From contig CANRPO010000001.1 of assembly GCA_947632515.1 (NCBI GenBank), positions 62,001 through 126,000 on the forward strand: a stretch of DNA of 64,000 nucleotides, written 5' to 3'. Below are positions 52,442 to 63,600 of the stretch, one piece after another (the first letter of the stretch is position 1; the number at the start of each line of letters is the position of its first letter). This DNA is from an uncultured Lachnospiraceae bacterium. GTDB lineage: Bacteria > Bacillota > Clostridia > Lachnospirales > Lachnospiraceae. The position numbers were made by a program, and so were the translations under genes. The notes below the pieces were generated by a model that made no database searches, was not told the origin of the DNA, and was given only the letters and a program-made list of their open reading frames with translations.

Positions 52442-55400
52442 ATGCAAATATCAGTAAAGAATGCTTATGCCAATAATTTGAAAAATATATTTACAGATAT
52501 TCCAATTGGTAAAATTACTGCATTAACTGGAGTATCAGGATCAGGTAAAAGTACTTTGCTTAGAGAAGTACTTGGTGCATATGGAGCGAAAAATTATACG
52601 CGTATTGCATCAAAAACCGTAAAAGATGCTTTACTGATATCAGATGATATAGCTGTTGATGAGGTTGATAATTTACCAAATACTATTTTCATTGATGTGA
52701 AAAACAATGTGTCGAATCCTATATCGACAGTATCAACTGTTTCAGGAATTCATGAGTTACTACGAAACTTGTTTGTTGAATATGGTGAGATTAAATGTGA
52801 AAAATGCGGATCAGCAATAGTTAGGGATTATTCGATGATTAAGCAGTTGTCTGTTGATTTAATAATAGATGATAAATTTAGAGAAGCAATAGAATTTATT
52901 GAGAACAATGGAACTTTAGAAAAAATAGAATATTTTGATAAAAAGGGTAATCATACAGAGAATGAAAAGAAGAAAACCCTTGCTACAGTATATTTTTCAT
53001 TAAATAACATTAATGAAAAATTGGTGAAATTATTTAATAAGAATTATAGCTGCTCAATTTGTGTGATATCTGAGACTGCAAAAAAAACATATGACTTTAT
53101 CAAAGAGATAGAATGTCCTTCTTGTTCTTTGGTTGGGCCCAATTTGATGCGTAGCCGAATGTCTTATAGCACTTCGTATGATAATGGTGGTGGGGCATGT
53201 AGATGTTGTAATGGAACAGGTAAATGTACACAAATTAGAGTAGATAGAATTTTTAATGATAAAACAAAAGCTATTTTAGATGGGGCATCCTCCTTTATAA
53301 CCCCAAAAGGAATAAAATACTCTACTGTAACCGAAAAATTTATTGATGCTGTATATGGTGAATTTAATTGTGAAATAAGTACATCGATAATGAATTTGCC
53401 ATCTAAACTTGAGAATGCTATTTTATATGGGTTAGATCATGAAATAACTTTTATGGATAGGATAGGAGGACGAAAAACTTTAGTTTATGAAGGGCTTAGT
53501 TCATATTTGGATTCTGCTTATCGAGCAAATAAGGGTGGAAATGCTGTTTTAGAATTGTTTGATGAGTATGATTGTAAATCTTGTAAGGGTACGCGTTTTG
53601 ATAAAAGTATTGGCAGTTTTGTTTTCTGTGGAAAAACAATAAATGATTTGATGGCAATGACACTAAGTGAGCTTGGTATATGGTGCGAAGAAATATATGC
53701 AGAAGCACCTAAAAAAGCGCATAAATATATAGAACGAATCATCAAGGAAACTGGGAATTTTAAACTCTTGTCCTGTGGACATTTAACATTGTCAAGGTAT
53801 AGTAATACATTAAGTGGTGGTGAACTTCAAAGGATTAGGATATGTGCATTATTAAATGCTGATATTCATGGTCTTTGTTATTTATTGGATGAACCATCGT
53901 CAGGATTGCATTATAGTGATATTGAAAATCTGGTTGTGCTATTAAAAAGAGTCTGCAAAATGGGGAACACAGTAATAATGGTTGAGCATAATAAGAAAAT
54001 GTTGAACTATTGTGATCATATTATTGATTTGGGACCTTTTGGAGGTTCAAAGGGAGGAAATATACTTTTTGGAGTCGATAGGAAAGATATTGGTAATTAT
54101 GATACAGAAACAGCCAAAATAATGAATGATACAAAAGAAACGGATTTATATGAAGATGTTATTGATATTAATGAAAAACAGTTTTTGGAATTCAATAATC
54201 TTACATATAATAATTTGAAAAATGTTTCTGTTAGGTTTCCTAAAAATGCCTTTACTGTTGTATGTGGTGTCTCGGGGAGCGGAAAGTCTACATTTATAAA
54301 ACATGCCGTGATGGAATCCATAAAATTAAATCCGCATGCATATGGGTTTAAAGGTGTTGATTATTTAGGACAGGCATCTAGAGCTGTTAATAATCAATCG
54401 ACGGTTTCAACCCTCATGAAGATTGGCGATTATATTGCGGAACTTTTCGAAAAGGCCGCTAAATCCAAGATAAAGAAAAACAATTTTATTCTTGGATCAA
54501 AAGAAGGAAAGTGTCCATGTTGTGGTGGGAAAGGAAGGATTTTTTCAACGGAAGATGAATTTATTGGTATATGCGATCAGTGTGAAGGATATGGCTTTAC
54601 AAAAGAGGTTCTGAATATTGTTGTTGATGGGTTGAATATTTTTGATTTCTATAATACAAATATGGATGAACTAGGCAATTCTGTGAAAGATTCAAAAATA
54701 AAGAAAATTGCAGAAATTGCTGGCAGATTGGGAGTGGGATATTTGACATTCGCAAGGCAATCAAAGACCTTGTCAAAAGGCGAATTGCAAAGAGTATTAC
54801 TTACGCAGATTCTTATGGGAAAAGAAAATAATCATATTTATGTTTTAGATGAACCATCCAAAGGTCTTCATGAATCAGATGTGAAAAATTTGGTTCATGC
54901 GTTACGTGAAATTACAGAGGCAGGAAATACAATTTTGGTTGTTGAACATAGTCCGGAGATGATAAAAAATGCGGATTATATTATTGAATTTGGTGGAACT
55001 GGAGTAGATGGTGGATATGTTCTTTTTCAGGGAAGACCGAATGATATATCGGGAACTCCAACTGCAAAAATGTTATTAGGTATAGACCATGGTGAGATTG
55101 AAAACAATCTAATTCAGAAAGAAAATATAGTTATAGATGATAATGGCAATAGCGTAAATTATAAGCCTTATAAAATATATTACGATGAAGAACATAAAGA
55201 GGCATTGTTAAGGGCTGCCCAAAAATCTAGAGATGATTTCCTTTCGGTTGCAATTCCAAACAATTCTATGTTTTCAAGGTTGGATAGAAATATTATAGAA
55301 TCAGATGTACCTATAATGATGGTAATCGATTTTAAGGAAAAGATAAAATATAATATTTCTGTTAACGATGCGTTAGGGATCCGTAATTTGTTAAGTAAGG

Positions 55401-56197
55401 CTGTTGCAAAAGAATGCTCTGACAATTTGGCAAAATATATTTTTGATCCAACCAGCTCTACTGGAAAATGTATAACTTGTAAAGGTACTGGAAAGACAAT
55501 GGAAGTGGATAAATCTTTCTTTTTGGACGGTGGAGAATTGAATACATCGTGCAAGAAATTTTTAAAAAACAGTACAGATTATGCAAAGCTCTCAAAATTA
55601 ATGAAAAAGGATGGCATCGATATCACAAAGAATGTAAGTTTAATGTCATTCGAAGAACAAAAAATCCTATTTTGGGGTACTGATTTGGCTTATGAAATGG
55701 AAGGAAAAACTAAGAGATGGGAGGGAATAATTCCATTGTTCTTACAGTATCATGGTTACTATCCTGATAAGGATGCAGTTGCTGTGTTTAAGAAAAAATC
55801 AGAAATAGAATGTCCAATCTGCAGTGGGGCTAGAATAAAAACTAAATATTCGAAATACACGTGTTGTGGAATGTCTTATAGAGAGTGGATGTCTCTTCCT
55901 ATAAGCGAATTAGTGGAAAAAATTAGCTCAGTGGATGAAGAACATATAAAAATAATAAAAGAACGTTTAGGTATACTTTGCGATATAGGGCTTGATAAGT
56001 TGTTACTAAGTGATGAACTTATTTCTATGGATGAAATTTCGGCAGCCAAAATTAAACTTGTATCTATTTACTATAATCGAATTTTTTCTATGGGACTAGT
56101 TGTGAATAATATTAATATTATAGAAAAAAAGGAATTAGGTAGTATTAAGGATATGTTGGAGGATTTGTCGAAAACAAATACGGTATGGGTATTATGA
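52442..56197 (+). CDS. UvrA-like dual-ATPase protein with an extra C-terminal zinc-finger module
   Basis: A 1251-residue relative of excinuclease subunit A. ATG 52442 (MQISVKNAYANNLKN) matches UvrA starts and follows AAAGGCGG. ABC module 1: Walker A GVSGSGKST at 30-38, signature LSGGELQR near 457, Walker B LLDEPSSGLH near 478. Module 2: Walker A GVSGSGKST near 608, signature LSKGELQR near 776, Walker B VLDEPSKGLH near 800. UvrA-type zinc modules are present (CRCCNGTGKC and CPCCGGKG, CDQCEGYG). From about residue 910 a further 340 residues repeat the zinc-module theme (CITCKGTG, CPICSGAR, CCGMSYREW) but lack Walker A; standard UvrA has about 940 residues. The chromosomal UvrA is presumably elsewhere. 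Self-protection is the leading guess; class II UvrA-like proteins do this in some antibiotic clusters. Confidence 0.85.
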   Translation: MQISVKNAYANNLKNIFTDIPIGKITALTGVSGSGKSTLLREVLGAYGAKNYTRIASKTVKDALLISDDIAVDEVDNLPNTIFIDVKNNVSNPISTVSTVSGIHELLRNLFVEYGEIKCEKCGSAIVRDYSMIKQLSVDLIIDDKFREAIEFIENNGTLEKIEYFDKKGNHTENEKKKTLATVYFSLNNINEKLVKLFNKNYSCSICVISETAKKTYDFIKEIECPSCSLVGPNLMRSRMSYSTSYDNGGGACRCCNGTGKCTQIRVDRIFNDKTKAILDGASSFITPKGIKYSTVTEKFIDAVYGEFNCEISTSIMNLPSKLENAILYGLDHEITFMDRIGGRKTLVYEGLSSYLDSAYRANKGGNAVLELFDEYDCKSCKGTRFDKSIGSFVFCGKTINDLMAMTLSELGIWCEEIYAEAPKKAHKYIERIIKETGNFKLLSCGHLTLSRYSNTLSGGELQRIRICALLNADIHGLCYLLDEPSSGLHYSDIENLVVLLKRVCKMGNTVIMVEHNKKMLNYCDHIIDLGPFGGSKGGNILFGVDRKDIGNYDTETAKIMNDTKETDLYEDVIDINEKQFLEFNNLTYNNLKNVSVRFPKNAFTVVCGVSGSGKSTFIKHAVMESIKLNPHAYGFKGVDYLGQASRAVNNQSTVSTLMKIGDYIAELFEKAAKSKIKKNNFILGSKEGKCPCCGGKGRIFSTEDEFIGICDQCEGYGFTKEVLNIVVDGLNIFDFYNTNMDELGNSVKDSKIKKIAEIAGRLGVGYLTFARQSKTLSKGELQRVLLTQILMGKENNHIYVLDEPSKGLHESDVKNLVHALREITEAGNTILVVEHSPEMIKNADYIIEFGGTGVDGGYVLFQGRPNDISGTPTAKMLLGIDHGEIENNLIQKENIVIDDNGNSVNYKPYKIYYDEEHKEALLRAAQKSRDDFLSVAIPNNSMFSRLDRNIIESDVPIMMVIDFKEKIKYNISVNDALGIRNLLSKAVAKECSDNLAKYIFDPTSSTGKCITCKGTGKTMEVDKSFFLDGGELNTSCKKFLKNSTDYAKLSKLMKKDGIDITKNVSLMSFEEQKILFWGTDLAYEMEGKTKRWEGIIPLFLQYHGYYPDKDAVAVFKKKSEIECPICSGARIKTKYSKYTCCGMSYREWMSLPISELVEKISSVDEEHIKIIKERLGILCDIGLDKLLLSDELISMDEISAAKIKLVSIYYNRIFSMGLVVNNINIIEKKELGSIKDMLEDLSKTNTVWVL

Positions 56198-56811
56198 TGA
56201 AGAATAAAATATATGATTTGATTACTTTGGATTCAAAGAACAATTTGCCGTATGAAATAAAGGAGGCTTTGTCATATAAGGTTCTTGAGGTTGCAAACTT
56301 ATTCGGATTCACATATTTAAGAGATGATTTAAAAATCAAGTTGTTTATTTGCGAAAAAAGTGATTTTGAAAACAAAATAAAAGATATATACATCAATAGT
56401 TCGGAAGAGATAGTTGCATTTCAATATAACATTAACTGTGTATTTGTATTGGATTATCAAAATTTGAATACAAAGTATTCTAAGGCAGAATATATTTCCG
56501 TAATTATTCATGAGTGTGTTCATGTTTTGCAATTTTATTACTCAAAGATTTCATCGAAGCAATATGTATGGCTGTATGAATCAATAGCGTGTTATCTTTC
56601 GGGGCAAAAAAACAAGCGGGATATAATAGACATTGAATCATGGGATGTTTTTGAAAATGATTTTTATAATATGAAGGATTGTTATGGTGTAGCATATAGA
56701 TTTGGAGCAGCACTGTTTCAATCATATCCTGCAGAGACTATGGAAATAGTCAAATATCCTAAAATGTACAAAGAGAGATTAATAGAGTTATATAACTCAA
56801 CTTTTACATAA
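56194..56811 (+). CDS. HExxH zinc metallopeptidase, possible leader peptidase
   Basis: A 205-residue protein whose ATG overlaps the UvrA-like stop (ATGA). HECVH at 106-110 is the zinc/catalytic motif and Glu129 in WLYESIACYLSG is the third ligand, the pattern of M1-like 'peptidase MA' gluzincins. There is no signal peptide, so cytosolic. The first 90 residues resemble no known domain. Translational coupling to the UvrA-like gene and its place at the end of the locus suggest cleavage of the modified precursor or another dedicated substrate; this is inferred. Confidence 0.7.
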   Translation: MMKNKIYDLITLDSKNNLPYEIKEALSYKVLEVANLFGFTYLRDDLKIKLFICEKSDFENKIKDIYINSSEEIVAFQYNINCVFVLDYQNLNTKYSKAEYISVIIHECVHVLQFYYSKISSKQYVWLYESIACYLSGQKNKRDIIDIESWDVFENDFYNMKDCYGVAYRFGAALFQSYPAETMEIVKYPKMYKERLIELYNSTFT

Positions 56812-56993
56812 GGATTTTGGAATGAATTCCTTACAGATATATAAGCCGATAAACAGATTTGCTTATGGATATAAGTGATTGTGCTTAGGCTTATTTTTTG
56901 CGAAAATCTCTGGTAGGGAATTTTGTAAAAGCCGCGTAGGTGTAAGAATCAGAAGATGCAGAGAAGAGACAGTAAGAACTAATTAATGACTGC

Positions 56994-58458
56994 TTAACAA
57001 CACGCTAAATTTTCCGCGTTGTTGTTTTGTATAAATATAAGCATAAATTCATGCTGTTTGTACCTTGAAATAAAGATGTCATAAAATAAGCGCAAAAGAG
57101 ATCTACATATCTGATCCACATTCATTGCAATGACGGACAATACTATGGAACATCCCGTTGTCTCATTCAGCCTGCCGGTAATCAGTCCGAGCCCATATTT
57201 TTGCTTTGCAAGCGCGAAGGCTCTTTCTACTGCAATCCGGTCAGCATTATCCTTGTAGTCTGTCTTTTTGTCTGTCCCTGCATTTTTCTTTGATCTGCCA
57301 AGAGACGGCCCGGACAGGCGGATCCCGCGTTGCCTGCAATAAGCAAGGTTGTTCCTGTTCCTGTAGATTTTATCTGCCAGAATGCGTTCCAGATAATGGC
57401 CTGTTCTTTCAAAGTATCGTTTGGCAGCTGCAATGAGAACATCACTTTCGTTGTAAGCATCAAACGACATCTTTTCTATCTGGGTCATTCCTTTTTCGTC
57501 GAGACTCAGATCCATCTTTGCCCCGAATTCCACCGGGGCGGCTGCCTTTCCACGGACAATCAGTAGGATGTACGGCTGGCTGATACTAACGATCCTGTTA
57601 GGAACGGTGTGTACTTTGTTCTTGTACATATACTTCTGCTGTTCATAAACTTTGTCAATCACGGCAAGCCGTTCAGTCTGCTCTGGTGTCAATTCGTATT
57701 CTGTGTCCAGAAGTTCGTCGATGTATTTTCTATCCCTATGGATATACCAGAGCAGCTGCTTGATGGCTTTACGGATTTTTTTCTGGTGCGCTTTTTGCAC
57801 TTTGCCAGATTCAGATAATCTTTTTGGGCATTCCTGCGATACGTCCGTGGAACGTAATAATCAAATCTTCTGCAGAGGTCATCGATAATCCCTTCTGGGT
57901 TTTCTCTGGCCTCATTCAGGAGATTTACATCCTGCGGAAAAGAGATGTGCTGTGGTGTGCAGACAGCATCAAGGATCAGCGTTCCATTGTTTTCGGCTGT
58001 ATCTGTTTCTGCAGCATCTGGATTGTTTCCGCCGCCGGGAGGGGGAGATCATCCAGGGTGTTATATGCAATGATCATTTCGTTGATTTCGCCAAGGAGAT
58101 CCTCTGTCAGACGCTTGCGGAATTCTACAAGAAACGATGGTACAAAGGGAGGTTCTGTCTGGTATCCTGGCAGCCCGATGCAATACCAGAAATACGGATT
58201 CTCCGTGATTTCCTCAACTGGCTCTCTTTTAGAGAAACCAAGCTGTTTCTGAATCAGCAGAGAGCCGAGTGTCATCCTGAGAGGTTTTGCTGGCATTCTG
58301 GTTTTACTGGGAAAAAGTCTGGCATACTTTTTTTTCAATGGCATCCCACAGAATTGTTTCAGCTTTCTTAATCCAGCGATTTTCCGGATTCATTTTTAAT
58401 CCAACCGCCGATTGAAATCTGCAAATCCAAGCTGACGATATCGTTCGAATCTATACAT
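56994..58458 (-). pseudogene. IS5/IS1182-like transposase, frameshifted
   Basis: The N-terminal part is near 57976-58458 (MYRFERYRQLGFADF at the start, then ENPYFWYCIGLPGYQTEPPF, SFLVEFRKRL) with a stop after NRRLD near 58400. The C-terminal part (56994-57800) has AVIDKVYEQQKYM, SISQPYILLIVRGK and the catalytic region KTDYKDNADRIAVERAFAL. The two lie in different frames, so it is inactive. A transposase remnant at the right edge of the AT-rich island. Confidence 0.82.
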
Positions 58459-58666
58459 AAGTTTTCTCCTCAGTGCAAGGTTTTTGAGTTGAATGAACTG
58501 TTTTCCCTGCACTTTATTATACTACTTTTGAAAAGAAACTCAGTATTTTCAATGGATTTAAGCTCATTTTTTTGTTATTGAGCAGTCATTAAATAGTTTT
58601 GTTAATACAGAGAAGGACAATTACCAGATTTTGAAAAAAGTTTTACAAGCGACGCGAAGAAAGATC

Positions 58667-59422
58667 ATGAAAAAAGAAAGAATCTTATACGAAGACAACG
58701 ACATCATCGTATGCCACAAGCCGTCCGGCATCGCCACGCAGACAGCCAGAGTCGGGCAGGCGGATATGGCGAGTGAGATCGCCAATTATCTGGCGGCGGG
58801 CAGGCCGGGCCGGGAGCGTCCCTATGTGGGCGTGGCGCACCGCCTCGATCAGCCCGTGGAAGGAATTCTCGTGTTTGCCTTAAACAGCCGCGCGGCGGCG
58901 CAGTTAGGGCGGCAGATCAGCGAAAACCGTGTGGAGAAATACTATCTTGCCATGGTCTGCGGCCGACGGTTTGAGTCCTCCGGGAAGTTGACGAACTATC
59001 TGGTAAAGGACGGCGGCATGAATAAGTCGCGGGTTGTGGCGGCGGAGACGAAGGATGCCAAAAAGGCAGTGTTGGATTATCGGATCGTGGCGCAAAGACC
59101 CTGTGCGGCGGCCCGCGAGAGATCTCTGAAGGTGGCGCTCGCCGAGATCAGACTGCACACGGGCAGACACCACCAGATCCGGGTGCAGATGAGCCATGCG
59201 GGCATGAGCCTTCTGGGAGATCGCAAGTATGCCGATCCTGCGGCGGCGGAGCTGTCGGAGAGATTGCAGATCAAAGAGGTTGCGCTGTGCGCGTACAAGC
59301 TGTCCTTCGCCCATCCGGCAACGGGCAGGCGGATGGCATTTGAGATCCGGCCGGAAGGACAGTGTTTTCGGGAAGAATTTTGGCAGAATTATGCAGGACA
59401 TGCGCCGCATAACGAACCGTGA
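58667..59422 (+). CDS. RluA/RsuA-type pseudouridine synthase
   Basis: A 251-residue RNA modification enzyme. ATG 58667 follows GAAGAAAG; the upstream extension runs into non-coding sequence. The catalytic motif is HRLDQPVEGILVFA (Asp is the nucleophile), with IVCHKPSGIATQT before and LAEIRLHTGRHHQIRVQMSH after. No S4 domain. It converts uridine to pseudouridine in rRNA or tRNA; the exact site is unknown. Return to GC-rich codon use marks the end of the foreign island. Confidence 0.92.
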   Translation: MKKERILYEDNDIIVCHKPSGIATQTARVGQADMASEIANYLAAGRPGRERPYVGVAHRLDQPVEGILVFALNSRAAAQLGRQISENRVEKYYLAMVCGRRFESSGKLTNYLVKDGGMNKSRVVAAETKDAKKAVLDYRIVAQRPCAAARERSLKVALAEIRLHTGRHHQIRVQMSHAGMSLLGDRKYADPAAAELSERLQIKEVALCAYKLSFAHPATGRRMAFEIRPEGQCFREEFWQNYAGHAPHNEP

Positions 59423-59459
59423 GAGTCGCATAATAGAATCGTAGGATAAGGTAGGAAGA

Positions 59460-59493
59460 AGAGGCGGAGAATGAAAGCTCCGGCCTCTTTTTT
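59460..59493 (+). terminator. Intrinsic terminator after pseudouridine synthase
   Basis: AGAGG/CCTCT and GGAG/CTCC arms around AATGAAAG, followed by six T. It lies 38 bases after the stop. Confidence 0.78.
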
Positions 59494-59557
59494 ATGGAAA
59501 GACCGATGCGGTAAAACTTGCGCGTCGGTGAGATTGCGCGGGAGGAAATTGCGGGGT

Positions 59558-60667
59558 ATGCGTGGTGAAGACGTCCTGAACAACAGATTGCTCAAAATTT
59601 GTCTGGTCTTTGCGGGAGTTTGGTTTTTCTTCCGCTATCTCTTTGCGCTCACGGCGCCCTTCATCCTCGCGTTTTTGCTGATCACACTGTTCTATCCGCT
59701 GTTAGAGCGCATCCAGAGGAAGATCCCTGTCAGGAAGAAGTATCTTGCGGTGGTGATCATTCTGCCAATCCTCTTGCTGATGGCGGGGATTTTATGGGTG
59801 ATCGGGATGTGCGGCGGCAGGCAGCTGGAAGGTCTGCCCGCATTCTGCACACAGCTCGGCGAACAGTTCCGGCTCTTTTTTCACAATTGCTGCTGCGGGC
59901 TGGACGGCAAATTCGGCTGGGACGGGCGGCAGATCGAGAGTTTCGTTGCGGAGCGCGTGACGGTTATCATGGAGGATGTACAGATGCAGGTCATGCCGCG
60001 GCTGCTGTCGTCTTCCTACAATTGCTTTAAGGGACTGTTCGCCGCCGTCGGGTTCCTCGCGGTCACATGCGTGGCGGCGGTCCTTCTGGAGACGGAGTAT
60101 GCCGACATGGTGGCGAGTCTGAAAAAATCGGAGGAACTGCGGACGGTCTGGGCGGTGATTGAAGGCGTCCTGTCCTATCTCACCACTTTTTTGAGGGCGC
60201 AGGGCATTCTCATGCTGACCATCAGTGCGCTGTGCTGTGTGGCGCTATGTGTGGCGGGGGTGGAAGGAGGCGTTTTCTTTGGGATTCTGGCGGGCGTCTT
60301 GGACGTGCTGCCCTTTGTCGGCACAGGGATCGTGCTCGTGCCATTGTCCCTGTGGCAGCTTTTAAACGGACAGTATGTGCGCATGGCAGTGTGCCTGCTC
60401 CTGTACGTGGCATGTATCGTGACCAGAGAGCTGCTGGAGCCGAAGCTGATCGGCAGGCGGATCGGGATCGCGCCGATCTATATGCTGCTCGCGCTCTATG
60501 CGGGCGTCAGACTCTTTGGCGTGGGCGGCATCGTCAAGGGGCCGCTGGCGCTCATCGTTATCTCGCAGATTCTTAAAATTATGAAAAACGGCCATATGGA
60601 ATTTGACGAAAGAGAGTCCTTAGATTATGATGAAAAAGGTAAAAACGACAAGACGGAAATGAGCTGA
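59558..60667 (+). CDS. AI-2E family (YtvI/PerM-like) membrane protein
   Basis: A 369-residue polytopic protein. ATG 59558 is chosen over ATG 59471, which lies in the terminator; GGGAGGAAAT is upstream. Several membrane segments, with the family motif region AGVLDVLPFVGTGIVLVP and RELLEPKLIGRRIGIAPIY near the C-terminus. In spore-formers such proteins (YtvI) are sporulation-linked; other members export small molecules or ions. Stop is six bases before the next start. Confidence 0.85.
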   Translation: MRGEDVLNNRLLKICLVFAGVWFFFRYLFALTAPFILAFLLITLFYPLLERIQRKIPVRKKYLAVVIILPILLLMAGILWVIGMCGGRQLEGLPAFCTQLGEQFRLFFHNCCCGLDGKFGWDGRQIESFVAERVTVIMEDVQMQVMPRLLSSSYNCFKGLFAAVGFLAVTCVAAVLLETEYADMVASLKKSEELRTVWAVIEGVLSYLTTFLRAQGILMLTISALCCVALCVAGVEGGVFFGILAGVLDVLPFVGTGIVLVPLSLWQLLNGQYVRMAVCLLLYVACIVTRELLEPKLIGRRIGIAPIYMLLALYAGVRLFGVGGIVKGPLALIVISQILKIMKNGHMEFDERESLDYDEKGKNDKTEMS

Positions 60668-60673
60668 GCGATA

Positions 60674-63600
60674 TTGGACGACAAAGCCTTCATTCATCAG
60701 AAAACAGACAGAGAAGACGACTGGCACAGGGATGTCTGCCGGGGGATCGTGACGGCATATTTTCTTGTGATGGCGGCAATCTATCCTTTCTACGCGCCGG
60801 GCGGGTATCTGCGCATCGGAGCGGTCAAGTTTGTCTTTTTTCGCAATGTGAGCCTGACCGCGCTGGCGGCGTTGGCGATAGTGGTTCTGCTGTCGATGGT
60901 TCTCCACCGAGAGCGGGGATGGATCGTGCGGCATTACCAAAGTATGTCCGTGACAGACTGGTTTGCCTACGGCTATCTCGTTGCGGTGATGCTGTCGTAT
61001 CTGTGCTCCGCATACAGGCGGGATGCCCTGTGGGGCGCGGAGGGTTGGTACATGGGCGCCGTAACGCAGCTGATTTTGGTTGGGGTCTACTTCGCATTCT
61101 CCCGTTTTTTTGAGAGTGATCTGAAATGGATCGGCGTGTGGCTTTTGGCGGCCGCGGGAGTATTTCTGCTGGGGATATGCAACAGATATTCCGTCTATCC
61201 AATCGCCATGGAAGGGCAGACGGAGACGTTTATCTCCACGCTCGGCAATATCAACTGGTTCTGCGGCTACTGGTCGGTGACGGCGTCTGTGGGGATAACG
61301 CTGTACTGGTGCAGCGACAGAGCGTGGGTGCGGGGTTTAGCGGCCGTCTACAGCGTTATAGCCATGTTGTCCGGCGTGACGCAGGGGAGCGACAGCGCAT
61401 ATCCGGTGTTTGCGGGGCTGTTTTTTTTGCCGGTTGTGCTGTCCTTTGGCGATCGCGCGCGGTGGTATCGTCTGTTGGAGCTTTGCGCGCTGTTTGCCGT
61501 AAGCTGTCTGATCGGGCGGCTGCTGCGGGCATTTCCCTGTCTTTCCTATAATTACGGGCTGTCGGAGGATGGCGTATCGAATGTGACGACTGCGCTGTTG
61601 ACGGGCCGTGCGGCGGGGATCGTTCTGTCAGCCGTACTGCTCTGCTGCGCCGTGCTGTGGATAGCCGGGCGGTATGGGTTGATACATATGGAAAGAGAGC
61701 GGGACACAGAAGGGCGCGGCGGACAGGGCAGCGCGCGTCATAGGCCGGCCGTGGCGGCGGGCTGTGTCCTTGCGGCTGTCTTTCTGGCCGTTGGCGGGGC
61801 GTGGTACTGCCGCGCGGTGCGGGAATCCCGGGAGGGATCCGGGTTTGTGCGGATAGCTGACGAGGACTGGGGGCACGGCAGAGGCGCGGCGTGGAATTGC
61901 GGTGTCAACGCCTATCGCAGTCTGGACGTCCTACACAAAATAGTGGGAGTCGGGCCGGACTGTTTCACGGAATATGTATATGATGTGCCGGAGCTGGCGG
62001 ACAGGCTGGCGGATCAGTTTGCCAACCAGAGACTGACCAACGCGCACAGTGAGCCGCTTACACTGCTGGTCAACACAGGCGCGCTGGGCCTGTTCTGTTA
62101 TGCGGGGCTTTTTGCGACGGCCTTCGCGCGCTGGATCAGGCGCGCGGGCAGACAGCCTTTGCTGTACCCGTGTATCGCCGGGATCACAGCGTACGCGGTA
62201 CACAATACGGTCAGTTTCCAACAGGTGTTGAGCACACCCTTTGCGTTTCTTCTGTTGGGTATGGGAGAAGGGCTTTACCGAAATGCGTTGAGAGAAAATA
62301 ACATGGATCATGCGGATAACAGGAACATTGAGAGACAGATAAGGGAAGAGAGCGCAAGGCGGACAGGCTTGCGGGTGACGGAGAAAATAGCGGCGTATCT
62401 GTTCGCTGTCCTGACTATCGCGCTGTGTCTGGCGCTGGCCTTCTACGCGAAGGACGGGTATCATCAGATCGGAAACGCCAAATTCGAGGCGTACAGGCGG
62501 ATCATGCTGCCGGGATGCGGGCTGCTTCTTGCGGTGTCGGCGGTATCTCTGCTCTTCTGGCTCGGAGAACGTAAAAGGTTCCGGTTTTCTGTCACGGACG
62601 GCTGTGTGCTCGCCTATCTGATCTTCGCGGATATTGCCATGGTCGCGGGCGGTTTTTACGGGAGCGCGCTGTGGGGATTTAACGGCTGGAACATGGGACT
62701 GATGGCGCAGCTCAGCTTTGTTCTGCTCTACTTCTTCGCCTCCCGGTTCGGGCGGTATTACCGGCTGATCTTAACCGTGCTGTGCGGCGCGGCGTTTGCG
62801 GTGTACGGTCTGGGGATCCTGCACCGTCTGCTGATCGACCCCATCGGGTTCTATGACGGTCTGGACAGAGAGCAGATGGCGCAGTTTCTGTCCACACTGG
62901 GACAGAATACATGGTATGCCAGTTTCCTGATGGTGACGCTCCCTGTGGGGATGAGCGTGTTCCTCTATGCGGAAAGGCGGCTGTGGCGGCTGCTTGGCGG
63001 TCTTTTCATGACGGCGGGATTTGGCACGCTGGTGACGCAGAACAGCGACAGCGCGTACTTTGCGCTGGCTGGCGCGTTCCTCGTCTTCTTTCTGTTCTCG
63101 TCGAGAGGACAGAGAACGATGTGCCGATACATGGGAGCGCTCGCGCTCTTCTTTGCCGTGGGGAAGGTGATGTATTTCCTGATGCGGCTGCATCCGAACC
63201 CGGAGCTGCAGCCCGATTTTGTGACGCGGCTCATGTGGACTTCGGGGGCGACGTGGGTGCTTTTTGCGGTCTGTCTGGCGGCGGCCGTGCTGTTGTACGG
63301 GATGGAGCGGGGGAGGCTGCCCCTGCGGTACCCGGCGGCTGTCATGCGGCGGCTGCGCCGTGTCATGCCGCTTGCGGTGTTTCTGGCGGCGGCGGGAACG
63401 GTGCTGCTGATCGTCCTGCAGACGAAGGGCCTGCTGCCCAGAGCCGTCTCCGCCAGACTGGCAGAGCTGCCTTATCTTAACTGGAATCAGGACTGGGGAA
63501 ACGGCAGGGGAAGGATATGGAGCTTTAGTGCCAAGATCTATTCCGAAATGGATGTCCTACATAAACTGTTCGGCGTCGGCCCGGACTGCTTTAACAGCTA

